64,000 nt of DNA from Nostoc linckia NIES-25 (lineage in GTDB: Bacteria; Cyanobacteriota; Cyanobacteriia; Cyanobacteriales; Nostocaceae): positions 310,001 through 374,000 of the forward strand of contig NZ_AP018222.1 in assembly GCF_002368035.1 (NCBI RefSeq), given 5' to 3'. Positions 24,567 to 33,361 of the stretch are shown here, piece by piece. Below the pieces are notes generated by a model. The model did not search any database. It worked only from the letters and a program-made list of their open reading frames with translations, and was not told the DNA's origin. Both the position numbers and the translations under genes were made by a program. Positions within the stretch are counted from its first letter, which is position 1. Each line of letters opens with the position of its first letter.

Positions 24567-24638
24567 TATCTGAATGCAAATTTTTGCTAAAAAACTAGAT
24601 AAAATAAAAACCAATTTTCTCACAACTCAGATGCGTAA

Positions 24639-24725
24639 CTAAGCCGCATGAATTCCCTTGTAATTTTCCTGCCAGCGTTGCAAGGTTAAGCCTAAGTATT
24701 CACATACCATATTGATGGCGATCGC
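24639..24725 (-). pseudogene. C-terminal fragment of an unidentified gene
   Basis: About 29 codons on the minus strand read AINMVCEYLGLTLQRWQENY, then KGIHAA and a stop. No start or upstream frame is seen. It looks like the tail of a lost gene; the family is not recognised. Confidence 0.3.
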
Positions 24726-24979
24726 GCAATTTCTCTCCTCCCAATAGCATCTACTTATATACTTGTTTAAGTTTTAATAAGCAGTGTATTTCTTCACAAG
24801 TTCCTCAAATTTTTGTTCTAACTTGAAGATAGAGATGTTTAACTATTGCTTGAAGTACCTTGAGAATTCAGCACTTTTCCATACTAGTCGTGTTGTATAT
24901 TGGTCGTAATTATCACTAGCATTTTTGCTATATGCGCTATATACAACATATACAATCAGCGGCATTGCCTGAGAAAACA

Positions 24980-25110
24980 GCATTGCTGATTAAAAGTATG
25001 AATTAGTCTCACGCATTTGCCTTTAAGCGCTACCGCTTTCTTAGGCGCAAAGAATTGTTTTGTTTAGTCATCTTCAAAAAAGTCAATTCATACTCTGATT
25101 CAGCAACGCC
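24980..25110. mobile_element. MITE-like element (copy 2) in the psbA upstream region
   Basis: The left end GCATTGCTGATTAAAAGTAT and the inverse right end GCGTTGCTGAATCAGAGTAT match at 21 of 25 positions over the full arms. The same ends bound the element at 11780-11962. No clear target duplication remains. It ends 38 bases before the psbA start codon. Confidence 0.65.
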
Positions 25111-25148
25111 AAAATTTTTAACTTGGAATTGCTTAGGAGCTACAGATC

Positions 25149-26219
25149 ATGAGTACCATTGTCCAACGGCAAAAAGAATTTAATTTTTTTGATTTCTGGG
25201 ATAGCTTTTGTAGTTGGATTACTAGCACAGAAAATCGGATTTACATCGGCTGGTTTGGCGTGTTGTCGATTCCTACATTGCTAACTGCCACCACCTGTTT
25301 TATTTTGGCTTTTATTGCCGCTCCCAGCGTAGATATGGATGGCATACGTGAGCCAATCAAGGGTTCGCTGATGGATGGTAATAACTTTATTACAGCCGCA
25401 GTTGTGCCGACTTCCGCCGCTATTGGTTTGCACTTTTATCCTATTTGGGAAGCTGCATCAATGGATGAATGGCTCTACAATGGCGGGCCATATCAGTTAA
25501 TTGTGCTGCATTTTCTCATTGGTATTTGGTGCTTTTTAGGGCAACTTTGGGAATTGAGTTATCGTTTGGGAATCCGACCCTGGATAGCAATTGCCTATTC
25601 TGCACCCGTTATCGCCGCTACTTCCGTTTTGCTAGTTTATCCCATTGGTCAAGGTAGTTTTTCTGATGGTTTACCTTTTGGAATTGCTGGGACTTTCCAC
25701 TTTATGTTGGCTTTCCAAGGCGACCACAATATCCTCATGCACCCGTTCCACATGTTAGGTGTAGCAGGTGTATTCGGTGGCGCACTGTTGAGTTCTTTGC
25801 ATGGTTCTCTGGTGACTTCAACACTAATTCGGAATACTGATGAAAATAAATCAATTAATGCCGGATATAAGTTGAGTCAGCAGAAACTCACCTACAATTA
25901 TTTAGCAGGACACTATAGCTTTTTGGGACGGTTGTTAATTCCTACCTTTGCTAGTAAAAATCATCGTGCTTTCCATTTTTTATTAGCAGCTTTACCAACG
26001 CTGGGTATTTGGTTTGCAGCGATGGGTGTATGTTCGATGGCATTTAATATCAATGGCTTCAACTTTAATCATTCCATCTTAGATAGTCGGGGTGAAGTCA
26101 TTAGAACCGACGCTGATATACTCAACCGTGCCAATCTTGGTATCAGTGCAATGCACGCTCCCAATGTCCATAATTTTCCTTTGGTTCTCTCTAGCGGTCA
26201 ACCTGTTCCGGTTAGTTGA
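25149..26219 (+). CDS. psbA: rogue (sentinel-type) photosystem II D1 protein
   Basis: A 356-residue D1 homologue with the usual five membrane helices. Aligned by eye to standard D1 numbering, it keeps TyrZ (Tyr161, here 164), His190, Asp170, His198, His215, His332 and His337. It lacks other Mn-cluster ligands: Glu189 is Asp (FQGDHN), Glu333 is Ala (MHAPNVHN), Asp342 is Val and the mature C-terminal Ala344 is Ser. Residue 130 is Leu (GQLWE), and the QB loop (FASKNHRAFH) is changed. This matches rogue or sentinel D1, which is thought to give PSII unable to evolve oxygen. It keeps TyrZ and lacks a QD motif at 130-131, so it is unlikely to be chlorophyll f synthase. A MITE sits 38 bp upstream. 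Confidence 0.9.
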   Translation: MSTIVQRQKEFNFFDFWDSFCSWITSTENRIYIGWFGVLSIPTLLTATTCFILAFIAAPSVDMDGIREPIKGSLMDGNNFITAAVVPTSAAIGLHFYPIWEAASMDEWLYNGGPYQLIVLHFLIGIWCFLGQLWELSYRLGIRPWIAIAYSAPVIAATSVLLVYPIGQGSFSDGLPFGIAGTFHFMLAFQGDHNILMHPFHMLGVAGVFGGALLSSLHGSLVTSTLIRNTDENKSINAGYKLSQQKLTYNYLAGHYSFLGRLLIPTFASKNHRAFHFLLAALPTLGIWFAAMGVCSMAFNINGFNFNHSILDSRGEVIRTDADILNRANLGISAMHAPNVHNFPLVLSSGQPVPVS

Positions 26220-26252
26220 AAATTGCATCTATCGATTTTTATAGTTTTTTCC

Positions 26253-26299
26253 AACCTGCCTGTAATTTGGGGATGATTTAATATTACGGGCAGGTTTTT
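26253..26299 (+). terminator. rho-independent terminator of psbA
   Basis: AACCTGCCTGTAAT pairs with ATTACGGGCAGGTT, followed by TTTTC, 34 bases after the stop. Confidence 0.75.
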
Positions 26300-26394
26300 C
26301 TTGGGTCTGTTAAAAAAGTACTAGAAAGTGTAAGAAACACAAACCCCAATACTACTCGCTTTGTGCATTTTGAACTCAGAATTTGGTTTGGGGA

Positions 26395-26462
26395 AAAGGT
26401 TAAAGGGGAAGGGGTAAAGGTTTTTTCTTTCCCTTTTCCCCTTCCCCTTTTCCCCAAAACCC
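26395..26462. repeat. G/A-C/T hairpin repeat
   Basis: GGGGAAAAGGTTAAAGGGG faces CCCCTTCCCCTTTTCCCC around TTTTTTC. Same family as the repeat at 5817. Confidence 0.65.
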
Positions 26463-26519
26463 GGCAAGTATTGACACAAACCCCACTGTTACCTGTTACC
26501 TCTCCCGAAGGGACTTGAA

Positions 26520-27881
26520 TCAAACCAAGGGCAAAATAATTTCAAATTCAGTACCTTTACCTGGTTGAGAACGTAAATTAAATTTACCGCCATGTTTCAC
26601 AGTTACAATTCGATAACTGACTGCTAAACTAGTTTCTTTACTATTTTTGGTTTCCAAAGAAAAAGATTCTAAAATTTGCTCTAGCAATTCTTGAGGTATT
26701 CCAGGGCCATTGTCAGCAATCCGAATTAAAATCCAGCGAGAATCTGGTGCATGTGGTTTACTTGGCTTTTGTGAAATAACTTCTGTAGTAATCTTAATTT
26801 GGGGTTTTTGAATAGTTTTTGTATCTTCTAGATGCAACTGCTGTCGTACTGCTTCATTGAGTAAAGTATCTACAGCTTCGCTTAAAAGATTAATTAAAAC
26901 CTGATTTAACTGCCCCATAAAACAATACACTGGTGGCAGTTGCCCATAGCATTTGACGATTTCAATTTCTCCTTGAATCCGACTATTAATTAATAAAATT
27001 ATATTATCGATACAGGCATGTAAATCTACGGGTTTGGGATAAAGTTCATCAAGATGACAGAAGTTTTGTAAACTGGTGACAAGTCTTTTTAATCTTTCGG
27101 CTCCAGTGCGGATACTAGCAAGCGATCGCAATAAATCTTGTTCTAAAAAATCAAATTCAATTTCTTCTTTTATTTGGTCGATTTTCGGAGAAAATGATGA
27201 TAATTCTGTGTCGTAAGCTGCTATCAACTTGAGTAAATCTTGGCTGTAATTTGAGACGTAAGTTATGTTACCCCAAATAAAACCCACGGGGTCTAAAATT
27301 TCGTGTACTACCCCATCTACCAAACGTCCCAAACTCGCCATCTTATCATTTTGAATCATTTGGGCTTGGCTGCGTTCGTATCGCACAAAATTTTTGATGC
27401 CGCGAATTTGCCAAGAAATAAAATTTAATTCCTGCACATCTAATAATCTGTAAGCACCACAAGCAGTTTGCACTACAATTGGTTCTGATAATAATTCTGG
27501 CGATCGCTTTAAGCTCAGTTGCATCGCAATTAAAATTAATGTCGTCTCTCCGAGCAGCAAAATCGGTGTCCGTGCATAGCCGTAGAGAACCCCTAATGGT
27601 TGCTGAATAAACAACTCCTCTCCATAAGGGCGAATCAAAAATTCTAAAAGTCGTCGCCGCGAAATCATTCCCACGAACTTTCCCTGCTCTACCAAAATTA
27701 TTCCTGGTAGTAACGGATATTTTTCCAAAAAAGGAGCCACTTCCCTTGCTGTACAACTAATTTCCACGGGGAAGTTGTACATTGGTAGTTCTTGGAGAGT
27801 TGAATCTAAATTGAGATCGCGATCGCTACCAACAGACAAAAATGGCGGTGAAATATGACAACAACTAAATTCTTCTGGCAC
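26520..27881 (-). CDS. sensor histidine kinase with degenerate ATP-binding domain
   Basis: A 453-residue cytosolic protein. The N-terminal 130 residues look like a CBS-type pair (LLPGIILVEQGKFVGMISRRRLLEFL). The dimerisation helix carries MASLGRLVDGVVHEILDPVG, whose His should be phosphorylated. The ATPase domain has ADNGPGIP (G1). Its N-box is INLLSEAVD, with Glu where the Mg-binding Asn is usual, and the G2 box (normally GLGL) reads KETSLAVSYRI. So ATP binding may be weak or lost. Start GTG 27881. No response regulator is adjacent. It may be a partner of another kinase, not active alone; this is inferred from motifs only. Confidence 0.8.
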   Translation of the reverse strand: MPEEFSCCHISPPFLSVGSDRDLNLDSTLQELPMYNFPVEISCTAREVAPFLEKYPLLPGIILVEQGKFVGMISRRRLLEFLIRPYGEELFIQQPLGVLYGYARTPILLLGETTLILIAMQLSLKRSPELLSEPIVVQTACGAYRLLDVQELNFISWQIRGIKNFVRYERSQAQMIQNDKMASLGRLVDGVVHEILDPVGFIWGNITYVSNYSQDLLKLIAAYDTELSSFSPKIDQIKEEIEFDFLEQDLLRSLASIRTGAERLKRLVTSLQNFCHLDELYPKPVDLHACIDNIILLINSRIQGEIEIVKCYGQLPPVYCFMGQLNQVLINLLSEAVDTLLNEAVRQQLHLEDTKTIQKPQIKITTEVISQKPSKPHAPDSRWILIRIADNGPGIPQELLEQILESFSLETKNSKETSLAVSYRIVTVKHGGKFNLRSQPGKGTEFEIILPLV

Positions 27882-28652
27882 TAGACACCCTGATTTTGGC
27901 TAAAACAAGTCAACAATAAGCTAATATCTTAGCCTCTGTCATTATTTAAAAGGGAGTGGGGAGTGCGGAATGGGGCATGGGGAAAGTGAGCATTGGAAGC
28001 GTAGGAGGATGAGGAAGAAATCTTTTATTCATATCTGCTGAAATTTGCTCTTGCCTTTTTAAAGTTTTTGTAGTAAAAATTCAACCAAAGCTCAAATGAT
28101 ATTTGGGCAAGGGGCATTAGCAAAGGAAAAAGCGCAAAGTCTGTAGCAATATCCTCCAGAGTGCGTCGGCTTTTGGCGATAAAATAGCGATTTGCCGTGT
28201 CTGCCAACTTCTAGCTGTGCCATCTCCCAAGGTACAGAACTTTGTAAGAGAGGACAAATGACAAAGAGCGATCCAAAGAGCGATCCCCAAATGTTGAATA
28301 ACTGTAAATCCTTGATGAAAATATAGCCCAGTTAATATCTGATTCAGGAAATTACTGTCAGTATAAACATAGGGAAATTTCAAATCATCTATGCAGCTAC
28401 TTGCCCCCTATAATCGGAACAATTTCTGAACTTAAACAATCTTAGGAATGGTTATCATCAGTAAATGCACTCAGAGAAATATCACTATATGCTTTAAAAG
28501 CAAGGGTTGTAACGCTTAAGCGATAATAAAAACCGCACGACAGCTTGTTATTTAAATGATATTTAATTTTTCCGAACTGCTTTTGATCCCCATTTCGATA
28601 GAATGACTAGGCAGAACCCTAAAACTCAAAACCGCTTTTGACAGCGACGCCC
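27882..28652. other. 770-bp stretch without a convincing gene
   Basis: Overlapping minus-strand frames of 60 and 88 codons (28025-28383) have no recognisable motif and look like decayed sequence. A short heptameric or G-rich repeat lies near 27950-27985. Confidence 0.4.
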
Positions 28653-29705
28653 ATGAATCAATTCAACAATGGTTTTACGCTATTTCTAAGTCTGCTAGTC
28701 GAGGCGATGCCTTTTTTGCTTCTTGGGGTTTTATTCTCCAGTTTGCTGCTGTTTTTCGTTGATGAGCGCAAATTAGTAGAAAAAATGCCCACGAATCCGC
28801 TGTTGGGTGCTTTAGTTGGCAGTTTAATCGGCTTTTTATTTCCGGTCTGTGAGTGCGGGAATGTACCGGTAGCGCGGCGGTTCCTAATTCAAGGAGTACC
28901 CACACCAGTGGCAATTGGTTTTTTGCTAGCCGCACCAACAATTAACCCAGTTGTGATTTGGGCAACTTGGACAGCCTTTCGAGATCAGCCAGAAATAGTA
29001 GTATTACGGGTTGTATTTTCCTTATTAATTGCCACAATTATCGGCTTTGTTTTCAGTTTTCAAAAGGACTTAAATCCTATAGTCCAACCTGCGATCGCTC
29101 GGTATATGAAATATAATCCTCCCGCGCCTCCTGAAACTAAACGGCGTGGTAAAGGTTACCAAGTGCAACAGGAATCAACAGTACCCAATATCTTGCAATC
29201 AGGGACTTATATTTTAGGAGGAAAAGCAGGTATACCACTGCGGATAGATCCGAATTCAGTACCGCCTACCATCATCTCAGCTCCTAAAAAACCCTTTGCA
29301 GATAAACTGCGTCTAGTGGTAGATAATAGCGTTCAAGAATTGCGGGAATTAGGCGGAGTCATGGTTTTAGGAAGTGCGATCGCCGCAGCTATTCAAGTCC
29401 TAGCCCCCCGTGAATTAATTCTCAGTTTGGGCGCTGGCCCCATTAGTTCAATTGTAGTCATGCTGATATTAGCAGTAGTGGTGTCAATTTGTTCTACAGT
29501 TGATTCTTTCTTTGCCCTGTCTTTTGCTTCAACTTTTAGCAGTGGTTCATTACTGGCATTTTTGGTATTTGGCCCGATGATTGACATCAAAGGTGTGGGT
29601 TTGATGTTATCGATTTTTAAACCCAAAACCGTCTTTTACTTATTTGCCTTAGCAGGACAATTAACATTTCTGTTCACACTTTTCCTAAACTTGCACGTCT
29701 TTTAA
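28653..29705 (+). CDS. permease of the DUF318/ArsP_1 family
   Basis: A 350-residue membrane protein with about eight hydrophobic segments. LFPVCECGNVPVARRFLIQG with the following LLAAPTINPVVIWATW is the conserved signature of the YraQ/ArsP-like permeases; the Cys pair lies at the end of a helix. A cytosolic loop of about 80 residues (PAPPETKRRGKGYQ) sits in the middle, then a second set of helices with CSTVDSFFALSFAS. ATG 28653 is chosen over TTG 28638. Followed by a DUF1980-like gene, its usual partner. The transported substrate is not known. Confidence 0.85.
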   Translation: MNQFNNGFTLFLSLLVEAMPFLLLGVLFSSLLLFFVDERKLVEKMPTNPLLGALVGSLIGFLFPVCECGNVPVARRFLIQGVPTPVAIGFLLAAPTINPVVIWATWTAFRDQPEIVVLRVVFSLLIATIIGFVFSFQKDLNPIVQPAIARYMKYNPPAPPETKRRGKGYQVQQESTVPNILQSGTYILGGKAGIPLRIDPNSVPPTIISAPKKPFADKLRLVVDNSVQELRELGGVMVLGSAIAAAIQVLAPRELILSLGAGPISSIVVMLILAVVVSICSTVDSFFALSFASTFSSGSLLAFLVFGPMIDIKGVGLMLSIFKPKTVFYLFALAGQLTFLFTLFLNLHVF

Positions 29706-29745
29706 AAATCATTCGTCATTTGTCATTTGTCCTTTGTATAAAACC

Positions 29746-29828
29746 AATACCCAATGCCCAATGACTAATGACCAATGACCAATGACTAATGACTAATGAC
29801 TAATGACCAATGACCAATGACCAATGAC
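29746..29828. repeat. heptameric tandem repeat (STRR-type)
   Basis: About nine successive units of AATGACT or AATGACC run up to the start of the next gene and supply its ATG. Heptamer repeats of this kind (STRR) are known from heterocystous cyanobacteria. Confidence 0.85.
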
Positions 29829-30597
29829 TAAAAAAAATCCCAAACCTAAAATTCCAATTCTTTTATTTCCTTGGCTGGATGCTCTAGCAATTACAGGTTG
29901 GGGCATTTTGATGTTGAGATATTGGCTAACTAACAAGCTGAGTTTATTAATTCATCCAAATTATTTTTGGCTGGTAATTGTATCTGGCATTAGCTTGATT
30001 ATTATTGGTTTCTTCAAAATGCTGGAACTATGGCAAGGACGCCGCCGCGATGTCGTACCAAACACCCAGCATATTAGTTTATTTCCCCCTGGTTGGGGCA
30101 GTACATTATTATTGATGACAGCGATTTTGGGTTTCATCATTACACCCCAAGTTTTTGCTAGTGACAAAGCACTGCAAAGGGGTGTAACGGCTGATTTATT
30201 GGGAACCACACGCGTTAAGCCCCAAGCCTTTCGGGTAACTGTTCGTCCAGAGGAGCGATCGCTTGTAGACTGGGTACGCACCGTAAATGTTTATCCAGAA
30301 CCAGATTCATATACAGGACAAAAAGTCAAGGTGCAGGGATTTGTCATTCACCCGCCAGATCTGGGAAAAGAATATTTGTTCATAGCACGATTTGTTTTAA
30401 CTTGCTGTGCAGCAGACGCTTATCCTATAGGATTGCCCGTCAAACTCCCAAATAATCAAGAACGTTACTCTCCCGACACTTGGCTAGAAGTAGAAGGGCA
30501 AATGATAACAGAGAATTTGTCAGGTAAACGTCAACTCACCATTGCAGCTACTTCTCTGAAAAAAATTCCTCAACCACAGAATCCTTATAGTTATTAG
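29824..30597 (+). CDS. TIGR03943/DUF1980-type permease partner
   Basis: A 257-residue protein. Three or four N-terminal hydrophobic segments (LDALAITGWGILMLRYWL, YFWLVIVSGISLIIIGFF, LLLMTAILGFIITPQVF) precede a soluble domain with GQKVKVQGFVIHPP, IARFVLTCCAADAYPIGLPV and WLEVEGQM. The CCAADA motif is the hallmark of this family, which is found beside ArsP-like permeases (YcgR/YcgQ pairs). It follows the permease by 118 bases, which consist largely of repeats. The start codon ATG 29824 is itself part of the heptamer array. Confidence 0.83.
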   Translation: MTKKNPKPKIPILLFPWLDALAITGWGILMLRYWLTNKLSLLIHPNYFWLVIVSGISLIIIGFFKMLELWQGRRRDVVPNTQHISLFPPGWGSTLLLMTAILGFIITPQVFASDKALQRGVTADLLGTTRVKPQAFRVTVRPEERSLVDWVRTVNVYPEPDSYTGQKVKVQGFVIHPPDLGKEYLFIARFVLTCCAADAYPIGLPVKLPNNQERYSPDTWLEVEGQMITENLSGKRQLTIAATSLKKIPQPQNPYSY

Positions 30598-30735
30598 TCA
30601 TTTGTCCTTTGTCCTTTGTCATTAGTCATTAGTCATTGGTCATTAGTTTTATACAAAGGACAAATGACAACTGACAACTGACAAATGACAAAGGACAAAG
30701 GACAAATGACAAATGACAAAGGACAAAGGACAAAT
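30597..30735. repeat. heptameric tandem repeats in both orientations
   Basis: TTTGTCC, TTTGTCA, TTAGTCA units (30597-30647) are followed by the complementary AAATGAC, AAGGACA, AACTGAC units (30651-30735), so the transcript could fold into a long imperfect hairpin. The right end forms the start of the next gene. Confidence 0.85.
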
Positions 30736-32233
30736 GACTAAATCAAAAGCATTTATTCAACCACTGGATCGGATAGCGATCGCATTGATGCTACTGCTGA
30801 GTGTGCTGATTGGGTTGATAATGTTGAAAGGTGATGTAGTAACAGCTCGCGTCCGAGATTTTACCTGGCAAAATCAACAAATCGGTGCAGAAGATAATTC
30901 CTTTACTCTCACCTTTAGTCGCCCAATGGATACCAAAAGTGTAGAGGATAAGTTGAAAATCGACCCGCCTCTAGCAGGTAAATTCAGTTGGGCAGGGCGG
31001 CGAATGGTATATACACTGCTCACACCAGCACCCTATGGCACAAACTATAAAGTGCAGTTACAGGGAGCCAAAGATAAGTTTGCCGACCAAGAAGGTACAA
31101 ACCGCACAATCCAGCCCTTTGTGGGTAGCTTCCGCACGCGCGATCGCGTCATTCTTTACATAGGAACCGAGCAAGAAGAACAAGGAAGATTAATTCTCTA
31201 CAACTTAACCCAAGAGCAAAAAAGGGTACTTACCCCCAAAGACTTAATAGTAATGGACTTTGAGTCATTTCCAGATGGCGAGAAAATTTTATTTTCGGCT
31301 CGTACCAGCAAGAACCTAGACTTACTTTCAGCCCAACTGTACACAGTAACAACGGGGGTTTCTGGTAAATCTGGGCGAGAAGTAGAACCAGCTGGCAGAG
31401 TTGACCTAATTTTAGATAGTAAAGATTATCAAAACCTGAAATTTGACTTATCACCCGACGGCCAAACTATTGTCATCCAGCGGGGAAACAAAGCTAATCC
31501 CGGCGACTTTGGACTATGGTTTATGCCAGCAACCAGCGACGCTTCGGGAGAAAAACCCACCCCTAAACGCTTGCAAAGCCAACCGGGGGGAGACTTTACG
31601 ATTACCCCAGATAGTAAAGCCGTAGCAGTTGCCCAAGGACAGGGAGCAGCAATTTTACCACTGCAAGGAGATGCCAGTAAACCCTTAGATTTTCTACCGC
31701 AATTTGGCTTAGTACAGGCTTTCTCTAAAGATGGTTCCCAAGCAGCAATGGTAAAATTCAATACAGACTACACGCGGGATTTGTTTTTAGTCACAAATCA
31801 AGGCGTGCAGAAACAATTAGTAAAAACAACAGGGTCAATAGTCAGCTGTCAATTTGACACCGCCTCACCTACCCTCTACTGTTTGTTGACACAGCTAATA
31901 TCCAAGGAACAATACATAGAACAACCTTATGTTGTGGCGATTGACTTGAAAAGCGGGCAACAAAAACCACTGTTGTTACTCCCTCCCGAACAGCGAAATG
32001 TGCAAATGAGTTTATCTGCTGATGGTTTGGGCTTGCTATTTGACCAAGTAGTACCGCAGACAAACCCGGCGACAACATTACCTACAAACACTTTGAAAAC
32101 AGATGACGGAGATGCGATCGCTACCAGTAGCCTATGGTTAATGCCACTATTACCCATCGCCGACGCTGCAACCGTTGAAATTAGACCAGAACAACTACCA
32201 TTAGCGGGATTTCGTCCCCGGTGGCTGCCTTAG
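30713..32233 (+). CDS. membrane-anchored protein with Ig-like and beta-propeller-like regions
   Basis: A 506-residue protein. One N-terminal membrane segment (IAIALMLLLSVLIGLIML) is followed by an Ig-like Big_5 type region (NSFTLTFSRPMDTKSVEDKLKI style, about residues 60-130). A beta-rich part has TolB-like repeats (FSPDG-type turns: FDLSPDGQTIVI, FTITPDSKAVAVAQ, LSADGLGLLF). No enzyme motif; probably periplasmic. The first residues MTKDKGQMTK are encoded by heptamer repeats, and ATG 30734 is an equal candidate start. It follows the permease pair and may work with it, but the intergenic repeats weaken the operon case. Confidence 0.65.
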   Translation: MTKDKGQMTKSKAFIQPLDRIAIALMLLLSVLIGLIMLKGDVVTARVRDFTWQNQQIGAEDNSFTLTFSRPMDTKSVEDKLKIDPPLAGKFSWAGRRMVYTLLTPAPYGTNYKVQLQGAKDKFADQEGTNRTIQPFVGSFRTRDRVILYIGTEQEEQGRLILYNLTQEQKRVLTPKDLIVMDFESFPDGEKILFSARTSKNLDLLSAQLYTVTTGVSGKSGREVEPAGRVDLILDSKDYQNLKFDLSPDGQTIVIQRGNKANPGDFGLWFMPATSDASGEKPTPKRLQSQPGGDFTITPDSKAVAVAQGQGAAILPLQGDASKPLDFLPQFGLVQAFSKDGSQAAMVKFNTDYTRDLFLVTNQGVQKQLVKTTGSIVSCQFDTASPTLYCLLTQLISKEQYIEQPYVVAIDLKSGQQKPLLLLPPEQRNVQMSLSADGLGLLFDQVVPQTNPATTLPTNTLKTDDGDAIATSSLWLMPLLPIADAATVEIRPEQLPLAGFRPRWLP

Positions 32234-32320
32234 GGAGATGGGGCACAGGGGCAGGGGAAGCAGGGGAAAAGGTTAAAGGGAAAAGGGAAAAGGAATAAAT
32301 TTAATCTTTCCCCTTTTCCC
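32232..32320. repeat. G/A-C/T hairpin repeat with conserved core
   Basis: Contains the core GGAATAAATTTAATCTTTCC, which recurs exactly at five other sites of the window, flanked by purine runs on the left and pyrimidine runs on the right. Confidence 0.75.
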
Positions 32321-32438
32321 CGGTTGGTGAGCTTGCCTGTCCTGAGCTTTGTCGTTGGCGAAGCCTCTCGTAGAGAAGGGTCGAACCATACCGCTTTCCC
32401 CATGCCTTGTTTGTCCAATCCCCAATCCCCAATCCCTT

Positions 32439-33218
32439 TTACATCAATTGATAATTTGCCCAAGCTTCCCAAAAAATATAAATTGATAGTATTCCTAAGA
32501 AAATACGAAGTACTAAACTGACAGTATAATCTGGTAATTTTGGCAATGCGCGAGTACTCATTTGAACGCCTAAAAGGCCTCCAAATCCCAAAATTAGACC
32601 TTGAATAAACAGAATATTTCCCTCTAATGTGTGTCCCGTACAAGCAGCTAAAGCAGTGATAACAATCACGCCTAAACTAGTCTGAATTGCTACTTTAATT
32701 TCTTCTCCTAAAAGTAACATTTGCAGCGGCACCATAATCGTACCGCCACCTAAGCCAAATAAACCTGCTAAAATTCCTGCTGCTCCTCCAGTACTAATTT
32801 TAGAAACTAACGGGTTAAATATTGGTACTGTATCCTCTTTTTCCTTTAAAGATAGTTGCTTGCGTAGGTCAATTAAATAGATATTAGCAATTAGTATAAT
32901 TCCAAATGTAAAAAGTATTATATAAGATGGAATTTTATTAGCGAAATATACACCTATTCCGGTAGTTAAAAAAGCTGGAATTCCTAAATAAAATACTCGT
33001 TTAAAGTCAAAATACCCCATCGACCAATTCTGTAAACTTCCAGAAATTGAGGTAATCACAATAGCAAGGCTACTAGTAGCGATCGCCTGAACGGGAGTAT
33101 AACCTAGCGTGACTAACAGAGGAATTGTGATAATACCCCCACCTATTCCTAAAAGTCCAGCTATAACTCCAGATATCAAACCCCCAGCCATTAAAATCAA
33201 CCAACTAAAATCATTCAT
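32439..33218 (-). CDS. TauE/SafE family exporter (sulfite/sulfonate type)
   Basis: A 259-residue membrane protein with about eight helices. The N-terminal GGLISGVIAGLLGIGGGIITIPLLV and the second-half AAGILAGLFGLGGGTIMVPLQ are the paired family signatures (GxxAGxxGxGGG-xxxP). TauE/SafE proteins move sulfite, sulfoacetate and other organosulfur anions. ATG 33218 gives a family-typical N-terminus (MNDFSWLILMAGG); the longer frame to 33245 or 33290 runs into repeat sequence. It follows a sulfite oxidase gene on the same strand, which supports a sulfur role. Confidence 0.85.
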   Translation of the reverse strand: MNDFSWLILMAGGLISGVIAGLLGIGGGIITIPLLVTLGYTPVQAIATSSLAIVITSISGSLQNWSMGYFDFKRVFYLGIPAFLTTGIGVYFANKIPSYIILFTFGIILIANIYLIDLRKQLSLKEKEDTVPIFNPLVSKISTGGAAGILAGLFGLGGGTIMVPLQMLLLGEEIKVAIQTSLGVIVITALAACTGHTLEGNILFIQGLILGFGGLLGVQMSTRALPKLPDYTVSLVLRIFLGILSIYIFWEAWANYQLM

Positions 33219-33258
33219 AAATAATTCATTTTGTAGAAAACTCATATAGGTGAATAGG

Positions 33259-33360
33259 GTATGGGGCATGGGGCAAAGGGCAAGGGGCAAAGGGGAAAAG
33301 AAAGATCCCTCCTTTTACCTTTTCCCTTTTACCTTTCCCCTTGGCGAAGCCATCTCCCCA
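33259..33360. repeat. G/A-C/T hairpin repeat
   Basis: GGGGCATGGGGCAAAGGG on the left and CCTTTTCCCTTTTACC on the right. It fills the gap between the oxidase and exporter genes. Confidence 0.65.
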
Positions 33361-33361
33361 C

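Noticed and set aside
25149..26219. Chlorophyll f synthase (super-rogue D1)
   Set aside because: TyrZ is retained, the QD motif at 130-131 is absent, and there is no far-red gene cluster around it.
28025..28383. Two overlapping minus-strand frames of 60 and 88 codons
   Set aside because: No recognisable family in either frame; probably decayed DNA.
32230..32643. 137-codon minus-strand frame with a repeat-encoded tail
   Set aside because: Shadow of the TauE/SafE gene running into the hairpin repeat.
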